Below are positions 8,064 to 16,355 of a stretch of DNA of 64,000 nt, piece by piece (position 1 is the stretch's first letter; every line of letters starts with the position of its first letter). Under the pieces are notes generated by a model. The model was not told the DNA's origin and did not search any database. It saw nothing but the letters and a program-made list of their open reading frames with translations. The position numbers and the translations under genes were made by a program. The DNA comes from Caryophanales bacterium UBA6985 (GTDB taxonomy: Bacteria > Bacillota_I > Bacilli_A > RF39 > UBA660), in contig DJYF01000050.1 in assembly GCA_002450035.1 (NCBI GenBank), positions 1-64,000 on the forward strand. The letters are read 5' to 3'.

Positions 8064-9873
8064 CTTTATTTAAAAACTCATCCATTGCCATATAGATATC
8101 TTTTTGACTATATGGTTTAGATATATAACCATTAAAACCTTTAGATAAATACTTTTCTTTTGAGTCTTGAAGCGCATCGGCAGTTAAAGCAACAACCGGA
8201 ATATCATATTTTTTACACTCCTTTAATACTTCAAAACCATCTACATCTTTCATAAATACATCAGTAAATACTAAATCATATTTTTCTCTTTCGATCATCA
8301 ATATAGCCTCTCTACCTGAAGACACAGCATCTATATAACAATTATATTTAGTAAATACTTTCTTTAAGACATTTAAGCTTAACTCATCATCATCAACAAG
8401 TAGTACTCTCATACCACCAAATATTTTATCCATACTAATATCATCATGAATTAAATCTTTTTCATCCCCTATTTTTTGATCAAAAATAACAGTAAAAGTT
8501 GAACCTTTTCCTACTTCGGAGTCAACATTTATAGTTCCACCTAAGGACTCAACAAACCTCTTGGTAATAACTAAACCTAGTCCTGTTCCTTCTATTGAAG
8601 ATGCTTTATCTAAATCAAGTCTATCAAACTTATTAAATAATCTTGAAGTGTCTTTAATACCTATACCAGTATCAACAACTGATATAGTAATGTGACTTAT
8701 GTTTTTCTTTAAATCATTATTACATTTAAGATTTAAAGAAACACTTCCTTCATTAGTATATTTAAATGCATTTGATATTAAATTATTAATTATCTTTTTA
8801 ACATGACTCTTATAACCGAGTAGATAAGCTGGAAGATTATCATCGATATTAATCATATAGTTAATTGGTTTATCTTCTATTCTAATTATATTCATTTCTG
8901 ATAAACCTTCTATTTCTTTTCTTAAATCATATATCTCTTCTTTAACATTATCAGTATCATTTTCTATTTTATTAATATCAATAATATTACCTACTATTTC
9001 TAGTAAAGAATCTGATGCAAATACTACTTCTTTTAAATCATCTTTAGTTTTACTATCTATTTTTTTATCCATAAGTATATTAGAAGTAACAACTATAGTA
9101 TTAAGATTAGTTCTTATTTCATGTGACATATTAAATAAGAACTTATTCTTCTCTTCATTTAATTTATCTACCCTTTTACTTGCCTCTTGTAATTCATAAA
9201 CTTTCTTTACATCATAGTTTTCAATCAAGAAGTAAACAAGTATAGTTACAAAAGTGATTCCAGGGAACTCAAATGTAAATCCTATATATACTACATGACC
9301 AATTAATACTATAACAGCAAGGAATGTATAGAATAATATAATAACAAGTCTTTGTCTAAAGTAATATGTCCTATCAACTATTAAATTTATAATACATATA
9401 GACATTATTAATCCTAAAATAGCTATAAATACATCTACTACTTGTCCTACATAATAAACAGTATATCTTCCGTTTATAAAGTCTATATGGAATTCAATAG
9501 GAAGTATAATTGCTACCACTAAACTTGCAAGGAATAATAAAAATACAAAACTATTAAGTATTTCTTTTCCCTTTTTGCCACTAAACTTTGGATTAAACAA
9601 AACACAAGTAAATAAGTATATAGTATACAAATTAAGAGAAATAAGCATCATGTCAAGTCTACAGAACAATTCCGTTATATGAGGCATTATATTATGATAC
9701 ATAAGTGAAAATAATGATAATGTTTCAACAATTAAACCGATTATATTAATTACTATTAATTTCCAAAATAAAGAAACTTCTTCAGTATCATCTTTTCTTC
9801 TAATGGCAAAAGATGCATAAATAACTAATATAAAAAATAAACTTAAGAATTCAAAAGTAATTGATATAAGCAT
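8059..9873 (-). CDS. Complete hybrid histidine kinase (pair 2, subunit B)
   Basis: 604 residues with the same plan as the gene at 4369: membrane helices to about residue 215, dimerisation helix, ATPase and receiver. Here every catalytic motif is present: His251 in NMSHEIRTNL, SNAFKYT, DTGIGI, GTGLGL, GKGSTF, and a receiver with VDDD, FTDVFMKD, the Thr of ALTAD and the Lys of SKPY. It is therefore the only fully equipped kinase among the six in the window, and a good reference for the changes in its paralogues. The start overlaps the upstream gene by one base (TAATG), with GGGGGTGAT upstream. No DNA-binding output domain is attached. Confidence 0.9.
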   Translation of the reverse strand: MLISITFEFLSLFFILVIYASFAIRRKDDTEEVSLFWKLIVINIIGLIVETLSLFSLMYHNIMPHITELFCRLDMMLISLNLYTIYLFTCVLFNPKFSGKKGKEILNSFVFLLFLASLVVAIILPIEFHIDFINGRYTVYYVGQVVDVFIAILGLIMSICIINLIVDRTYYFRQRLVIILFYTFLAVIVLIGHVVYIGFTFEFPGITFVTILVYFLIENYDVKKVYELQEASKRVDKLNEEKNKFLFNMSHEIRTNLNTIVVTSNILMDKKIDSKTKDDLKEVVFASDSLLEIVGNIIDINKIENDTDNVKEEIYDLRKEIEGLSEMNIIRIEDKPINYMINIDDNLPAYLLGYKSHVKKIINNLISNAFKYTNEGSVSLNLKCNNDLKKNISHITISVVDTGIGIKDTSRLFNKFDRLDLDKASSIEGTGLGLVITKRFVESLGGTINVDSEVGKGSTFTVIFDQKIGDEKDLIHDDISMDKIFGGMRVLLVDDDELSLNVLKKVFTKYNCYIDAVSSGREAILMIEREKYDLVFTDVFMKDVDGFEVLKECKKYDIPVVALTADALQDSKEKYLSKGFNGYISKPYSQKDIYMAMDEFLNKE

Positions 9874-11651
9874 TATTTATCACCCCCTTGAATTCTATAT
9901 ATTTCATTTACTAAATCAACTTTATTAAATGGTTTTAATATATAACCAGAGAATCCTTCGTTTAAATACTTTTCTCTTGCACCACCTGCTTCATCAGCAG
10001 TTAATGCTATAACAGGAGTAGTATTTCCCTTTTCCTTTAGCATATTAAATGTTTCTTCACCACTCATATTAGGCATCATTATATCAAGTAATATATAGTC
10101 ATATTTATTCTTATCTACTAACTCTAAACATTCACTTCCAGAATAAGCAGAATCATGTTTTATATTTAAACTATCAAGAACACGAGATCCAATTTTGTGA
10201 TTCAACTCAGAATCATCTACAAGTAATACTTGTTTATCATCAAATTTAACAGTATCAAAGTTAATATCTAAAGTATTCTTATCATGAGGAATTAAAAATT
10301 CAATCGTAGATTTATCATCTTCATGCGAAAAACTATATTTACCATTTAATTTTTCACATAGAATAATAGCTAAACCTAATCCAAATTGAGAATTACCATA
10401 GGAGTCATAAATATCTATTTTAATATCATCAGCATCCTTATAAATATTACCTAATCCTGGTTCTACACTTATAACTTTTATAACTAGATTACTATTTTTA
10501 TCATTTTCTTCCCAGCCAATTGATAAAGCAAGAGTACCTTTCTTAAGAAAAGAATAATTATAAGATAAAACATTATCAATGATATTAAGTACTATATCTT
10601 TAGATCCTTTTATTACCTTAGGTAAATCATGACTACACTCAAAAGAAAAATTAATACCATGAGAATAAATTCTTAATTTTTCAACAAATGGTATATCATC
10701 TATTTCTTTCTTAATATCATAAGTTATATTATTAATTGATAATTTATCCATCTCTATTTTACTAATAGTAAGAATGTTATCTATTACCTCTTTTAAATTA
10801 TCAGAAGAATATAAAATATCATTTATTTCATTTTTAATAGAACTCTTAGAAGAAAGATTTCTAGAGTTTGCAAGTATTGAGTTAAGAGGACTTTTTATTT
10901 CATGAGACATACTACTTAAAAAATCATTTTTAAATCTCAACGCTCTTTCCATTTGAACAGTTGTATCAACAATATCTTTTTGAAGTTTTTCATCTCTTTT
11001 TTCAATACCAAAGTAAGTAATTACTAAGATTAAAGCATATACTAGGTCAAAACAAGTAGCATCATGCTTAATTCTTACATAATAAGCCGTAACCATTAAA
11101 GCTGGTGCAAGTATTGGCCCAAGTGCTTTAAATACATCAACTTTTTTTAAATTCATAAAAAATAATACAATAATTGGTACAAATACTAAGAATATTGTGA
11201 CACTTGTAACAACATACATAGGTCCTTGAAGATAAATTGACTTATCAATTACTCTTAAAGAAGCTGGTAATATAATAATTTCTAAAAAAGTAAATATCGT
11301 TATAGAAAAAGTATATAAATTAATAAAACTAAATTTAGGAGTAAATCCTATTTTTATATCAAATAGGTTTTTAGCACAATAAATTGTATATAAATAAACA
11401 AATAAATAACTAAAAATCATATGAAACTTACCTATAAAAACATCAAAAAAAGTAAGTCCATTTTGAGGATTATAAATAGAATATCCAACTATTCTTGCTA
11501 ATAAAGCAATGGTAAAAGACCAAAGGCAGAAATTAAATAAGCTACCTTTAGATAATGTTTTATTTGTATAGTCTTTATAAAATAATAAAATATCTATTAC
11601 AAATGTATAAAGAAATATAACTACTACAAACGTAAACCTTGCATCATTCAT
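9873..11651 (-). CDS. Hybrid histidine kinase with partly eroded ATPase domain (pair 2, subunit A)
   Basis: 592 residues: membrane helices to about residue 215, His250 in SMSHEIKSPLNS, an ATPase-like domain, and an intact receiver (LVDDSE, LLDIMMPN, the Thr of ALTAD, the Lys of LKPF). The N-box keeps Asn but has Ser for Lys (DNVLSYN), and the G1 Asp has become Glu (VEPGLG). The G2 glycines remain (FGLGL), so erosion is milder than in the gene at 6177. The two are clear paralogues, sharing the string KxDFLSSxSHExKxPLNS. It is the first gene of pair 2 and is translationally coupled to the complete kinase at 8059. The SD is AGAGGATG. Confidence 0.85.
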   Translation of the reverse strand: MNDARFTFVVVIFLYTFVIDILLFYKDYTNKTLSKGSLFNFCLWSFTIALLARIVGYSIYNPQNGLTFFDVFIGKFHMIFSYLFVYLYTIYCAKNLFDIKIGFTPKFSFINLYTFSITIFTFLEIIILPASLRVIDKSIYLQGPMYVVTSVTIFLVFVPIIVLFFMNLKKVDVFKALGPILAPALMVTAYYVRIKHDATCFDLVYALILVITYFGIEKRDEKLQKDIVDTTVQMERALRFKNDFLSSMSHEIKSPLNSILANSRNLSSKSSIKNEINDILYSSDNLKEVIDNILTISKIEMDKLSINNITYDIKKEIDDIPFVEKLRIYSHGINFSFECSHDLPKVIKGSKDIVLNIIDNVLSYNYSFLKKGTLALSIGWEENDKNSNLVIKVISVEPGLGNIYKDADDIKIDIYDSYGNSQFGLGLAIILCEKLNGKYSFSHEDDKSTIEFLIPHDKNTLDINFDTVKFDDKQVLLVDDSELNHKIGSRVLDSLNIKHDSAYSGSECLELVDKNKYDYILLDIMMPNMSGEETFNMLKEKGNTTPVIALTADEAGGAREKYLNEGFSGYILKPFNKVDLVNEIYRIQGGDK

Positions 11652-11664
11652 TTCAACATCCTCT

Positions 11665-11682
11665 TATTCTATATATAGAATA
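11665..11682. promoter_or_regulatory. 18-bp perfect palindrome in the kinase pair 2 leader
   Basis: TATTCTATATATAGAATA reads the same on both strands and lies between the likely promoter and the SD of the gene starting at 11651. It could be an operator for a dimeric regulator. A loop-less AT palindrome is less likely to matter as an RNA hairpin. It is not repeated at the other kinase pairs. Confidence 0.35.
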
Positions 11683-11705
11683 TCATATAAGAAAATAAAA
11701 AAAAA

Positions 11706-11727
11706 GAATAAGACCTAAATCTTATTC
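11706..11727 (-). terminator. Terminator of the fucO-like gene
   Basis: An 8-bp stem (GAATAAGA / TCTTATTC) with a six-base loop and about nine T on the minus strand, overlapping the stop codon at 11722. Confidence 0.85.
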
Positions 11728-12876
11728 ATAAGTTTCTAAATATAAATTTACTAAGTCATCAAGAGTAACTTCTCTTGGATTACCAGATGTACATATATCA
11801 TTAAGAGCAGTTAAAGCCATGTCATTAATTAAGTCTTTATCAACACCAAGTTCTTTTAAGGTTTGTTTAATTCCAACTTTAATGGATAAGTCACGAACAG
11901 CATCTACCAACTTTTCTATAACTTCATCATCATTTAAATCATTCATATCAAGTCCAAAGGCACGTCCCATGTCTTTATAAGCATCTACTGCCACTTTACC
12001 ATTAAACCTTAATACATGAGGAAGCATAACAGCACATGCTTCTCCATGAGGAATATGTGCAAAACTACCAAGTGAATGTGCAAGAGAATGTACTATTCCA
12101 AGACCTGAGTTAGAAAATCCCATCCCGGCTATATATTCTCCATATGCTATTCGTTCCAAAGCATCCATATCATGTTTATTAACAAACGCATCTAAGTTTT
12201 TATAAATAAGTGCCATCGCATTTATATGGAACATATCACTCATTAAGAATGAACCTTTAGTAATATAGCCTTCCATCGCATGAGTTAAGGCATCCATTCC
12301 TGTTGCCGCTGCTAAACTTGCAGGCATTTTACTCATAAGTTCAGTATCAATTATAGATACTTCAGGAATATCGTGAGGATCAACACATACCATTTTTTTT
12401 CTATTCTCATTATCACTTATTACATAATTAATTGTTACTTCTGCAGCTGTTCCTGCAGTTGTAGGAAGTGCTATAATTGGTAAACATTTATTCTTAGTTG
12501 AAGCAAGACCATTTAAACTTCTAACATCACCAAATTCTGGATTAGCTATAATTATAGCTATAGCTTTGGAAGCATCAATTACAGAGCCTCCACCAACAGC
12601 AACAATTGCATCTACTTCATTATCAACAGCAACACTTACTCCTTTTAGAACATTTTCTATTGAAGGATTAGCTTCGACTCCTGTAAAAAGTGTATAATTT
12701 ATTTTCTCTTTATCTAAAAGTTTACTAACCATCTTAGTAACTCCAGCCTTAATTAAGCCTTCATCACTTACTAATAGTATTCTTTTATAACCTCTTCCAT
12801 TTATTTCTTCAATCAACTTTTCTCTTGAACCAAAGCCAAAATAAGCAGTACCATTTAAAATCATTTTATTTATCAT
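11722..12876 (-). CDS. fucO: Iron-containing alcohol dehydrogenase, lactaldehyde reductase (FucO) type
   Basis: 384 residues, against 382 for E. coli FucO, which it resembles throughout by my recollection: NPEFGDVRSLNGL, LPTTAGTAAEVTINYVI and CVDPHDIPEV are near-identical landmarks. The NAD site is VGGGSVIDASKA. The metal ligands are the Asp and His of GMDALTHAMEGY, the His of HSLAHSLG and the His of HGEACAV. The reaction would be NAD-linked interconversion of lactaldehyde and 1,2-propanediol, a redox sink in fucose or rhamnose fermentation. No other fucose gene is nearby, and related 1,3-propanediol or alcohol dehydrogenases are possible. It is monocistronic, with an extended -10 promoter and its own terminator. 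Confidence 0.82.
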   Translation of the reverse strand: MINKMILNGTAYFGFGSREKLIEEINGRGYKRILLVSDEGLIKAGVTKMVSKLLDKEKINYTLFTGVEANPSIENVLKGVSVAVDNEVDAIVAVGGGSVIDASKAIAIIIANPEFGDVRSLNGLASTKNKCLPIIALPTTAGTAAEVTINYVISDNENRKKMVCVDPHDIPEVSIIDTELMSKMPASLAAATGMDALTHAMEGYITKGSFLMSDMFHINAMALIYKNLDAFVNKHDMDALERIAYGEYIAGMGFSNSGLGIVHSLAHSLGSFAHIPHGEACAVMLPHVLRFNGKVAVDAYKDMGRAFGLDMNDLNDDEVIEKLVDAVRDLSIKVGIKQTLKELGVDKDLINDMALTALNDICTSGNPREVTLDDLVNLYLETYE

Positions 12877-12900
12877 GAATATTCTCCTATTCTCAAAACA

Positions 12901-12909
12901 ATTATAGCA
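12901..12909 (-). promoter_or_regulatory. Extended -10 promoter of the fucO-like gene
   Basis: TGCTATAAT on the minus strand, 24 bases before the ATG at 12876; a perfect match to TGnTATAAT. Confidence 0.65.
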
Positions 12910-12945
12910 TGATAAGTTTCAAATAAATATACGTATAATTTGTTA

Positions 12946-12975
12946 TTGACTTAATAAATAATTATATGTTATTAT
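12946..12975 (+). promoter_or_regulatory. tRNA-Met promoter
   Basis: TTGACT (12946-12951), an 18-base spacer and TATTAT (12970-12975) preceded by TGT, combining a near-consensus -35 with an extended -10. The mature tRNA begins 20 bases downstream. Confidence 0.7.
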
Positions 12976-12995
12976 ATCTTTGTTCTTAAAGAAAT

Positions 12996-13072
12996 GGCGA
13001 TGTAGCTCAGCTGGCTAGAGCATCCGGTTCATACCCGGCAGGTCGAGAGTTCGAATCTCCCCGTCGCTACCA
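12996..13072 (+). tRNA. tRNA-Met (CAT), elongator
   Basis: 77 bases with encoded CCA. The acceptor stem GGCGATG pairs with CGTCGCT using two G-U pairs. The D arm is GCTC/GAGC, the anticodon loop TTCATAC, and the T-loop TTCGAAT. The anticodon stem lacks the three G-C pairs of an initiator. The sequence resembles B. subtilis elongator tRNA-Met rather than tRNA-Ile(CAU). Confidence 0.9.
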
Positions 13073-13082
13073 TTTGATAATA

Positions 13083-13108
13083 AACTAACCACTTGGTTAG
13101 TTTTTTTT
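13083..13108 (+). terminator. Terminator after tRNA-Met
   Basis: AACTAACC / GGTTAGTT with a four-base loop, followed by eight T on the plus strand. Confidence 0.9.
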
Positions 13109-13122
13109 GTTAGAAAATAATA

Positions 13123-13150
13123 AGGATTTCAAACTATATTGAAATCCTTT
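13123..13150 (-). terminator. Terminator after the LysR gene
   Basis: A 9-bp stem (AAGGATTTC / GAAATCCTT) directly beyond the stop at 13153. The T run is better on the plus strand, so it may also back up the tRNA terminator; on the minus strand only TTATTATTTT follows. Confidence 0.6.
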
Positions 13151-13152
13151 TT

Positions 13153-14046
13153 TTAATTCTTTTTAGTAATTATTTCTATAAGTTTCTTTGTACTAAAGTT
13201 AGGTACATGATTATTTGATAATGCTATTCCTATATATCTACTAGGAATTTTTTCTTTTATCTTTAATTCAAATAGATCTCCATTCTTAATTGCATCTTTT
13301 ATATATTCTTTAGTTACATAACCAATACCAAGACCTATTTTAGAAAATTCAACTACAAGCGTATAACTTGCAAGTTCAATATTAGGTTTAAGTACTACTC
13401 CACTTTCTCTTGCAATATTATCTAAAAACTCTCTTGTATTTGATCCCTTAGCTTGTAATATTAAAGGATAATTGTTTAATTCTTTTAAAGATAACTCTTT
13501 TAAAGCTAAATCTTTATATTTTTTATTTACCACAAAACAATCATTTACTTTTTTACATTTTATAATATCTATATCATTACCATAATTCTTATCAGTTAAA
13601 TTAAGTATTACAATGTCTATTAATCCATTTCTTAATTTAGGCATTAAATCATTTGCTAAACCCGTTACTATCTGAATATCTATTTTAGGATATAGCAAGT
13701 GGAATTCTTCTAGATATGGAAGAAGAAACTCTTTTGTTAATGTTGTATTAATACCAATTTTTATACAACCTGTTTCTAAATTAATTAAATCAGTAAACTT
13801 ATTTTCAGCATTATTAATATATTCAATTGCTTGTTTTATATAATTATAGAATTCCTTACCTTCTTCAGTAAGAACAACTCCACGTTTAGTTCTAACAAAT
13901 AACTTTCCACCTAATTGTTCTTCTAGATTTTTAATTGATTTACTTATTGCAGGTTGAGATATATTTAATTCTTCACTTGCTTTGGTTATATTTGAGTGAT
14001 TGGCTACAACATAGAATATTCTATATAATTCAAAGTCAATATTCAT
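13153..14046 (-). CDS. LysR-family transcriptional regulator
   Basis: 297 residues, the standard size. An N-terminal winged helix-turn-helix (about 1-60) contains NITKASEELNISQPAISKSIKNLEEQLGGKLFVR, quoted here only as landmarks: SQPAIS recognition helix and LGGKLFVR wing. A periplasmic-binding-like effector domain follows (about 90-290), with the cleft strand pattern IKIGINTTLTKEFLLPYL. The gene diverges from coaD across about 90 bases, so it may regulate itself or the coaD operon, as LysR proteins often act on divergent neighbours; the ligand is unknown. The SD is AGGAGG. The nearest metabolic gene downstream is the fucO-like dehydrogenase, which is separated by a tRNA and terminators. Confidence 0.88.
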   Translation of the reverse strand: MNIDFELYRIFYVVANHSNITKASEELNISQPAISKSIKNLEEQLGGKLFVRTKRGVVLTEEGKEFYNYIKQAIEYINNAENKFTDLINLETGCIKIGINTTLTKEFLLPYLEEFHLLYPKIDIQIVTGLANDLMPKLRNGLIDIVILNLTDKNYGNDIDIIKCKKVNDCFVVNKKYKDLALKELSLKELNNYPLILQAKGSNTREFLDNIARESGVVLKPNIELASYTLVVEFSKIGLGIGYVTKEYIKDAIKNGDLFELKIKEKIPSRYIGIALSNNHVPNFSTKKLIEIITKKN

Positions 14047-14086
14047 GATAACCTCCTGTTATGATAAACATAATAAATATGTATTT

Positions 14087-14113
14087 TTGTTATATCAAAT
14101 AATAAAATATAAT
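14087..14113 (+). promoter_or_regulatory. coaD operon promoter
   Basis: A perfect TATAAT at 14108-14113, 24 bases before the ATG at 14138. The best -35 is TTGTTA at 14087 with a short 15-base spacer, so the -35 assignment is weak. Confidence 0.5.
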
Positions 14114-14137
14114 ACAAGTAGAAAAGAGGAATACATT

Positions 14138-14626
14138 ATGACAAAAGTTTTATATCCAGGAAGTTTTGATCCAATTACTAAAGGACACATGAATATTGTT
14201 GAACAAGCAAGTGATTTATTTGATGAAGTAGTAATTGCAGTTATGCAAAATTCTTCAAAGAAAAATGGATTCTTTACTATCAAAGAAAGAATGGAAATAA
14301 TTAAAGAATTATACAAAAAAATGAACAATGTAAAAGTAATATCTGCTTCTGGTGCTGCAGTTGATGTAGCACTTCTTAATGAATGCAAAGCAATCATTCG
14401 AGGACTTAGAAGTTTAAGTGACTATGATTATGAAGTTCAATTACAACAAATTAACAAAGAAATATCAAATAATGAAGTAAATACAGTTTGCCTATTTGCA
14501 GATAAAGAATACCAATTTGTATCATCAAGCATGGTAAAAGAAGTATTTAATCTTAATAAAGATATTAGTAAATATGTTAATCCAATTGTTAAAGAAAGAA
14601 TGTTAATTAAGAAAGGAATGATTTAA
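14138..14626 (+). CDS. coaD: Phosphopantetheine adenylyltransferase
   Basis: Transfers AMP from ATP to 4'-phosphopantetheine, the penultimate step of coenzyme A synthesis. The ATG at 14138 is chosen because the protein then begins MTKVLYPGSFDPITKGH with AGAGGA upstream, giving 162 residues, the family norm. It carries the nucleotidyltransferase motif TKGHMNI, the RGLRSLSDYDYE segment, and the C-terminal VSSSMVKE in place of the usual ISSTxVRE. The stop directly abuts the next ATG, making coaD the first gene of a three-gene operon with an MBL hydrolase and a PHP protein. Confidence 0.95.
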   Translation: MTKVLYPGSFDPITKGHMNIVEQASDLFDEVVIAVMQNSSKKNGFFTIKERMEIIKELYKKMNNVKVISASGAAVDVALLNECKAIIRGLRSLSDYDYEVQLQQINKEISNNEVNTVCLFADKEYQFVSSSMVKEVFNLNKDISKYVNPIVKERMLIKKGMI

Positions 14627-15442
14627 ATGAGTGAAACAAAATTAAGAATATTAGGAACGGTTGCACCTTACCCTAAAGGAGATTTAAACTGTCCTGGTTA
14701 TTTAATTAAAGATGATAAATACAATATCCTACTTGATTGTGGAAATGGTTCTACCAGATTATTAAATATGAAGGAAGACTTAAATAATTTAAAAATATTT
14801 ATCTCTCACCTACATCCAGATCATATTGGTGACCTAGCTTCTCTATTGCAAACAATATATGTTTATAAAAAATATGGATATATTGATGGAACACCAGATT
14901 TATATATACCTGAGTCATTTGAAACAAGAAATATTTCATATACTGATTCTGATGGCTGGGGTGCATCAAAAAGCGAAACAGTTCATATGCATGATTATGA
15001 TTATATAAAAAAATATGCAGAAGTTGCTGGTATAAATTTAAATAAGATTTCAACAAAATTAAATTTTGATAATATTAACTTTGAATCTATTAAAGTACCA
15101 CATCCAATTGAAAGTTATGCATTTAAAATTAAGACTGACTTTGGAACTATTGTTTATTCAGGAGATACAGGAACTAAAAATGATTTAAAAACATTTGCAA
15201 AGAATAGTGATCTATTCATATGCGAGTCAACTTTTTTGCGTGGTGAGTATCGAGCAGAAGACTATCATTTATTTGCTCATGAAGCTGCCCAAATAGCTGA
15301 AAAAGCTAATGCTAAACAATTAATTTTAACTCATTTCTGGCCTGAAACAGATAAAGAGAATTATGTTAAAGAAGCAAAAGAATACTTTGAAAATGTAGAA
15401 GCAGCCGTTGAAGGTAAAGAATACGTATTAAGGAGAAAATAA
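14627..15442 (+). CDS. MBL-fold metallohydrolase, YhfI-like
   Basis: 271 residues with a metallo-beta-lactamase fold. The zinc motif HLHPDH (FISHLHPDHIGD) lies at about residue 63, followed by a further His in VPHPIES, the Asp of YSGDTGT, and a C-terminal LTHFWPE His. This resembles the RNase Z/YhfI branch that cleaves phosphodiester or phosphate-ester substrates. It lacks the long exosite arm of true tRNase Z, so tRNA processing is unlikely. No signal peptide is present. It begins on the base after the coaD stop. The substrate is unknown. Confidence 0.82.
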   Translation: MSETKLRILGTVAPYPKGDLNCPGYLIKDDKYNILLDCGNGSTRLLNMKEDLNNLKIFISHLHPDHIGDLASLLQTIYVYKKYGYIDGTPDLYIPESFETRNISYTDSDGWGASKSETVHMHDYDYIKKYAEVAGINLNKISTKLNFDNINFESIKVPHPIESYAFKIKTDFGTIVYSGDTGTKNDLKTFAKNSDLFICESTFLRGEYRAEDYHLFAHEAAQIAEKANAKQLILTHFWPETDKENYVKEAKEYFENVEAAVEGKEYVLRRK

Positions 15443-15443
15443 T

Positions 15444-16307
15444 ATGGAAAAACTAATCGATATGCATACTCAAACTAATTATTCTGATGGAGATTTAAGT
15501 CCCCTAGATTTAGTAAAAAAAGCTATAAAGAATAACATTGGAACCATGGCAATAACAGATCACGACACAATTGCTGGCATTAAAACAATAGATAGAAATA
15601 ATCCAATTATACAAGAAAGCGGAATAAAAATAATTAATGGTATTGAACTATCTGCTAAAACTAAAAAAGGAAGAATGCATATTCTAGGATATGATATTAA
15701 TTTAGATGATAAGGCATTAAATAGTAAAATGATTGAACTTAAAAATAACAGTCTTCAATCTGTTTTATCAATAATGGAACAAATAAAAAGAGATTATGGC
15801 ATTAAATTTGATTATGAAGATATTAAAGCATTAATTAATGCTAATCATAACCTAGGAAGACCTGATCTTGCAAAACTTTGTATAAAATATGGATACGCAT
15901 CAACTGTACAAGATGCATTTGATAAATATTTGATAGCAGCATATGAAAAAACAAGACAAACAGGTAAAGGATTACCATATCAAGAGTGTTTAGAATTAAT
16001 TACTAATAGTGGTGGTATTCCAATACTTGCCAATCCTAAAACACTTGAACTAGAGGAAAAAGAATTCTTAATACTATTAAGGAATATGATTGACCAAGGA
16101 TTAAAAGGAATCGAAGTATATCACTCTAGTCATACTAAGAATGAAATGAATTATTATTTAGATATAGCAAATAAATATAATCTATTAATAAGTGGTGGAA
16201 GTGACTTTCATGGCGAGTCTGTTAAACCAGATATAAAACTAGGAACTGGTAAAAATAATAATCTTAAAATAAGAAAACTATCCCTTCTTGACAAATTAAA
16301 TAAATAA
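15444..16307 (+). CDS. PHP-domain phosphoesterase-like protein with two altered metal ligands
   Basis: 287 residues of the PHP family that includes RNase AM (TrpH). Motif I reads DMHTQTNYSDG: His8 and Asp15 are present, but the second His of HxH is Gln10. Motif II is ITDHDT, motif III GIELSA, then HILGYD. The usual LAHP is LANP (Asn197). The C-terminal SGGSDFHGE is intact. Family members bind up to three metals and hydrolyse 3',5'-bisphosphonucleotides or short RNA ends from the 5' side. Loss of two ligands suggests a changed metal site or lost activity. It is the third gene of the coaD operon, one base after its neighbour. Confidence 0.82.
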   Translation: MEKLIDMHTQTNYSDGDLSPLDLVKKAIKNNIGTMAITDHDTIAGIKTIDRNNPIIQESGIKIINGIELSAKTKKGRMHILGYDINLDDKALNSKMIELKNNSLQSVLSIMEQIKRDYGIKFDYEDIKALINANHNLGRPDLAKLCIKYGYASTVQDAFDKYLIAAYEKTRQTGKGLPYQECLELITNSGGIPILANPKTLELEEKEFLILLRNMIDQGLKGIEVYHSSHTKNEMNYYLDIANKYNLLISGGSDFHGESVKPDIKLGTGKNNNLKIRKLSLLDKLNK

Positions 16308-16309
16308 AA

Positions 16310-16336
16310 AATACTCTGAATTTCATCAGAGTATTT
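16310..16336. terminator. Bidirectional terminator between convergent genes
   Basis: A 10-bp stem (AATACTCTGA / TCAGAGTATT) with A-rich and T-rich flanks, between the PHP gene and the PAP2-like gene. Confidence 0.85.
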
Positions 16337-16355
16337 TTATTTTTAACAAATTAAT

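Noticed and set aside
12996..13072. Initiator tRNA-Met or tRNA-Ile(CAU) for the CAT tRNA
   Set aside because: The anticodon stem lacks the three G-C pairs of an initiator, and the sequence resembles B. subtilis elongator tRNA-Met rather than its tRNA-Ile2. Ile2 cannot be wholly excluded because lysidine modification is invisible in DNA.
14095..14397. Reading frame opposite coaD
   Set aside because: Lies wholly antisense to coaD, has no SD and no coding character.
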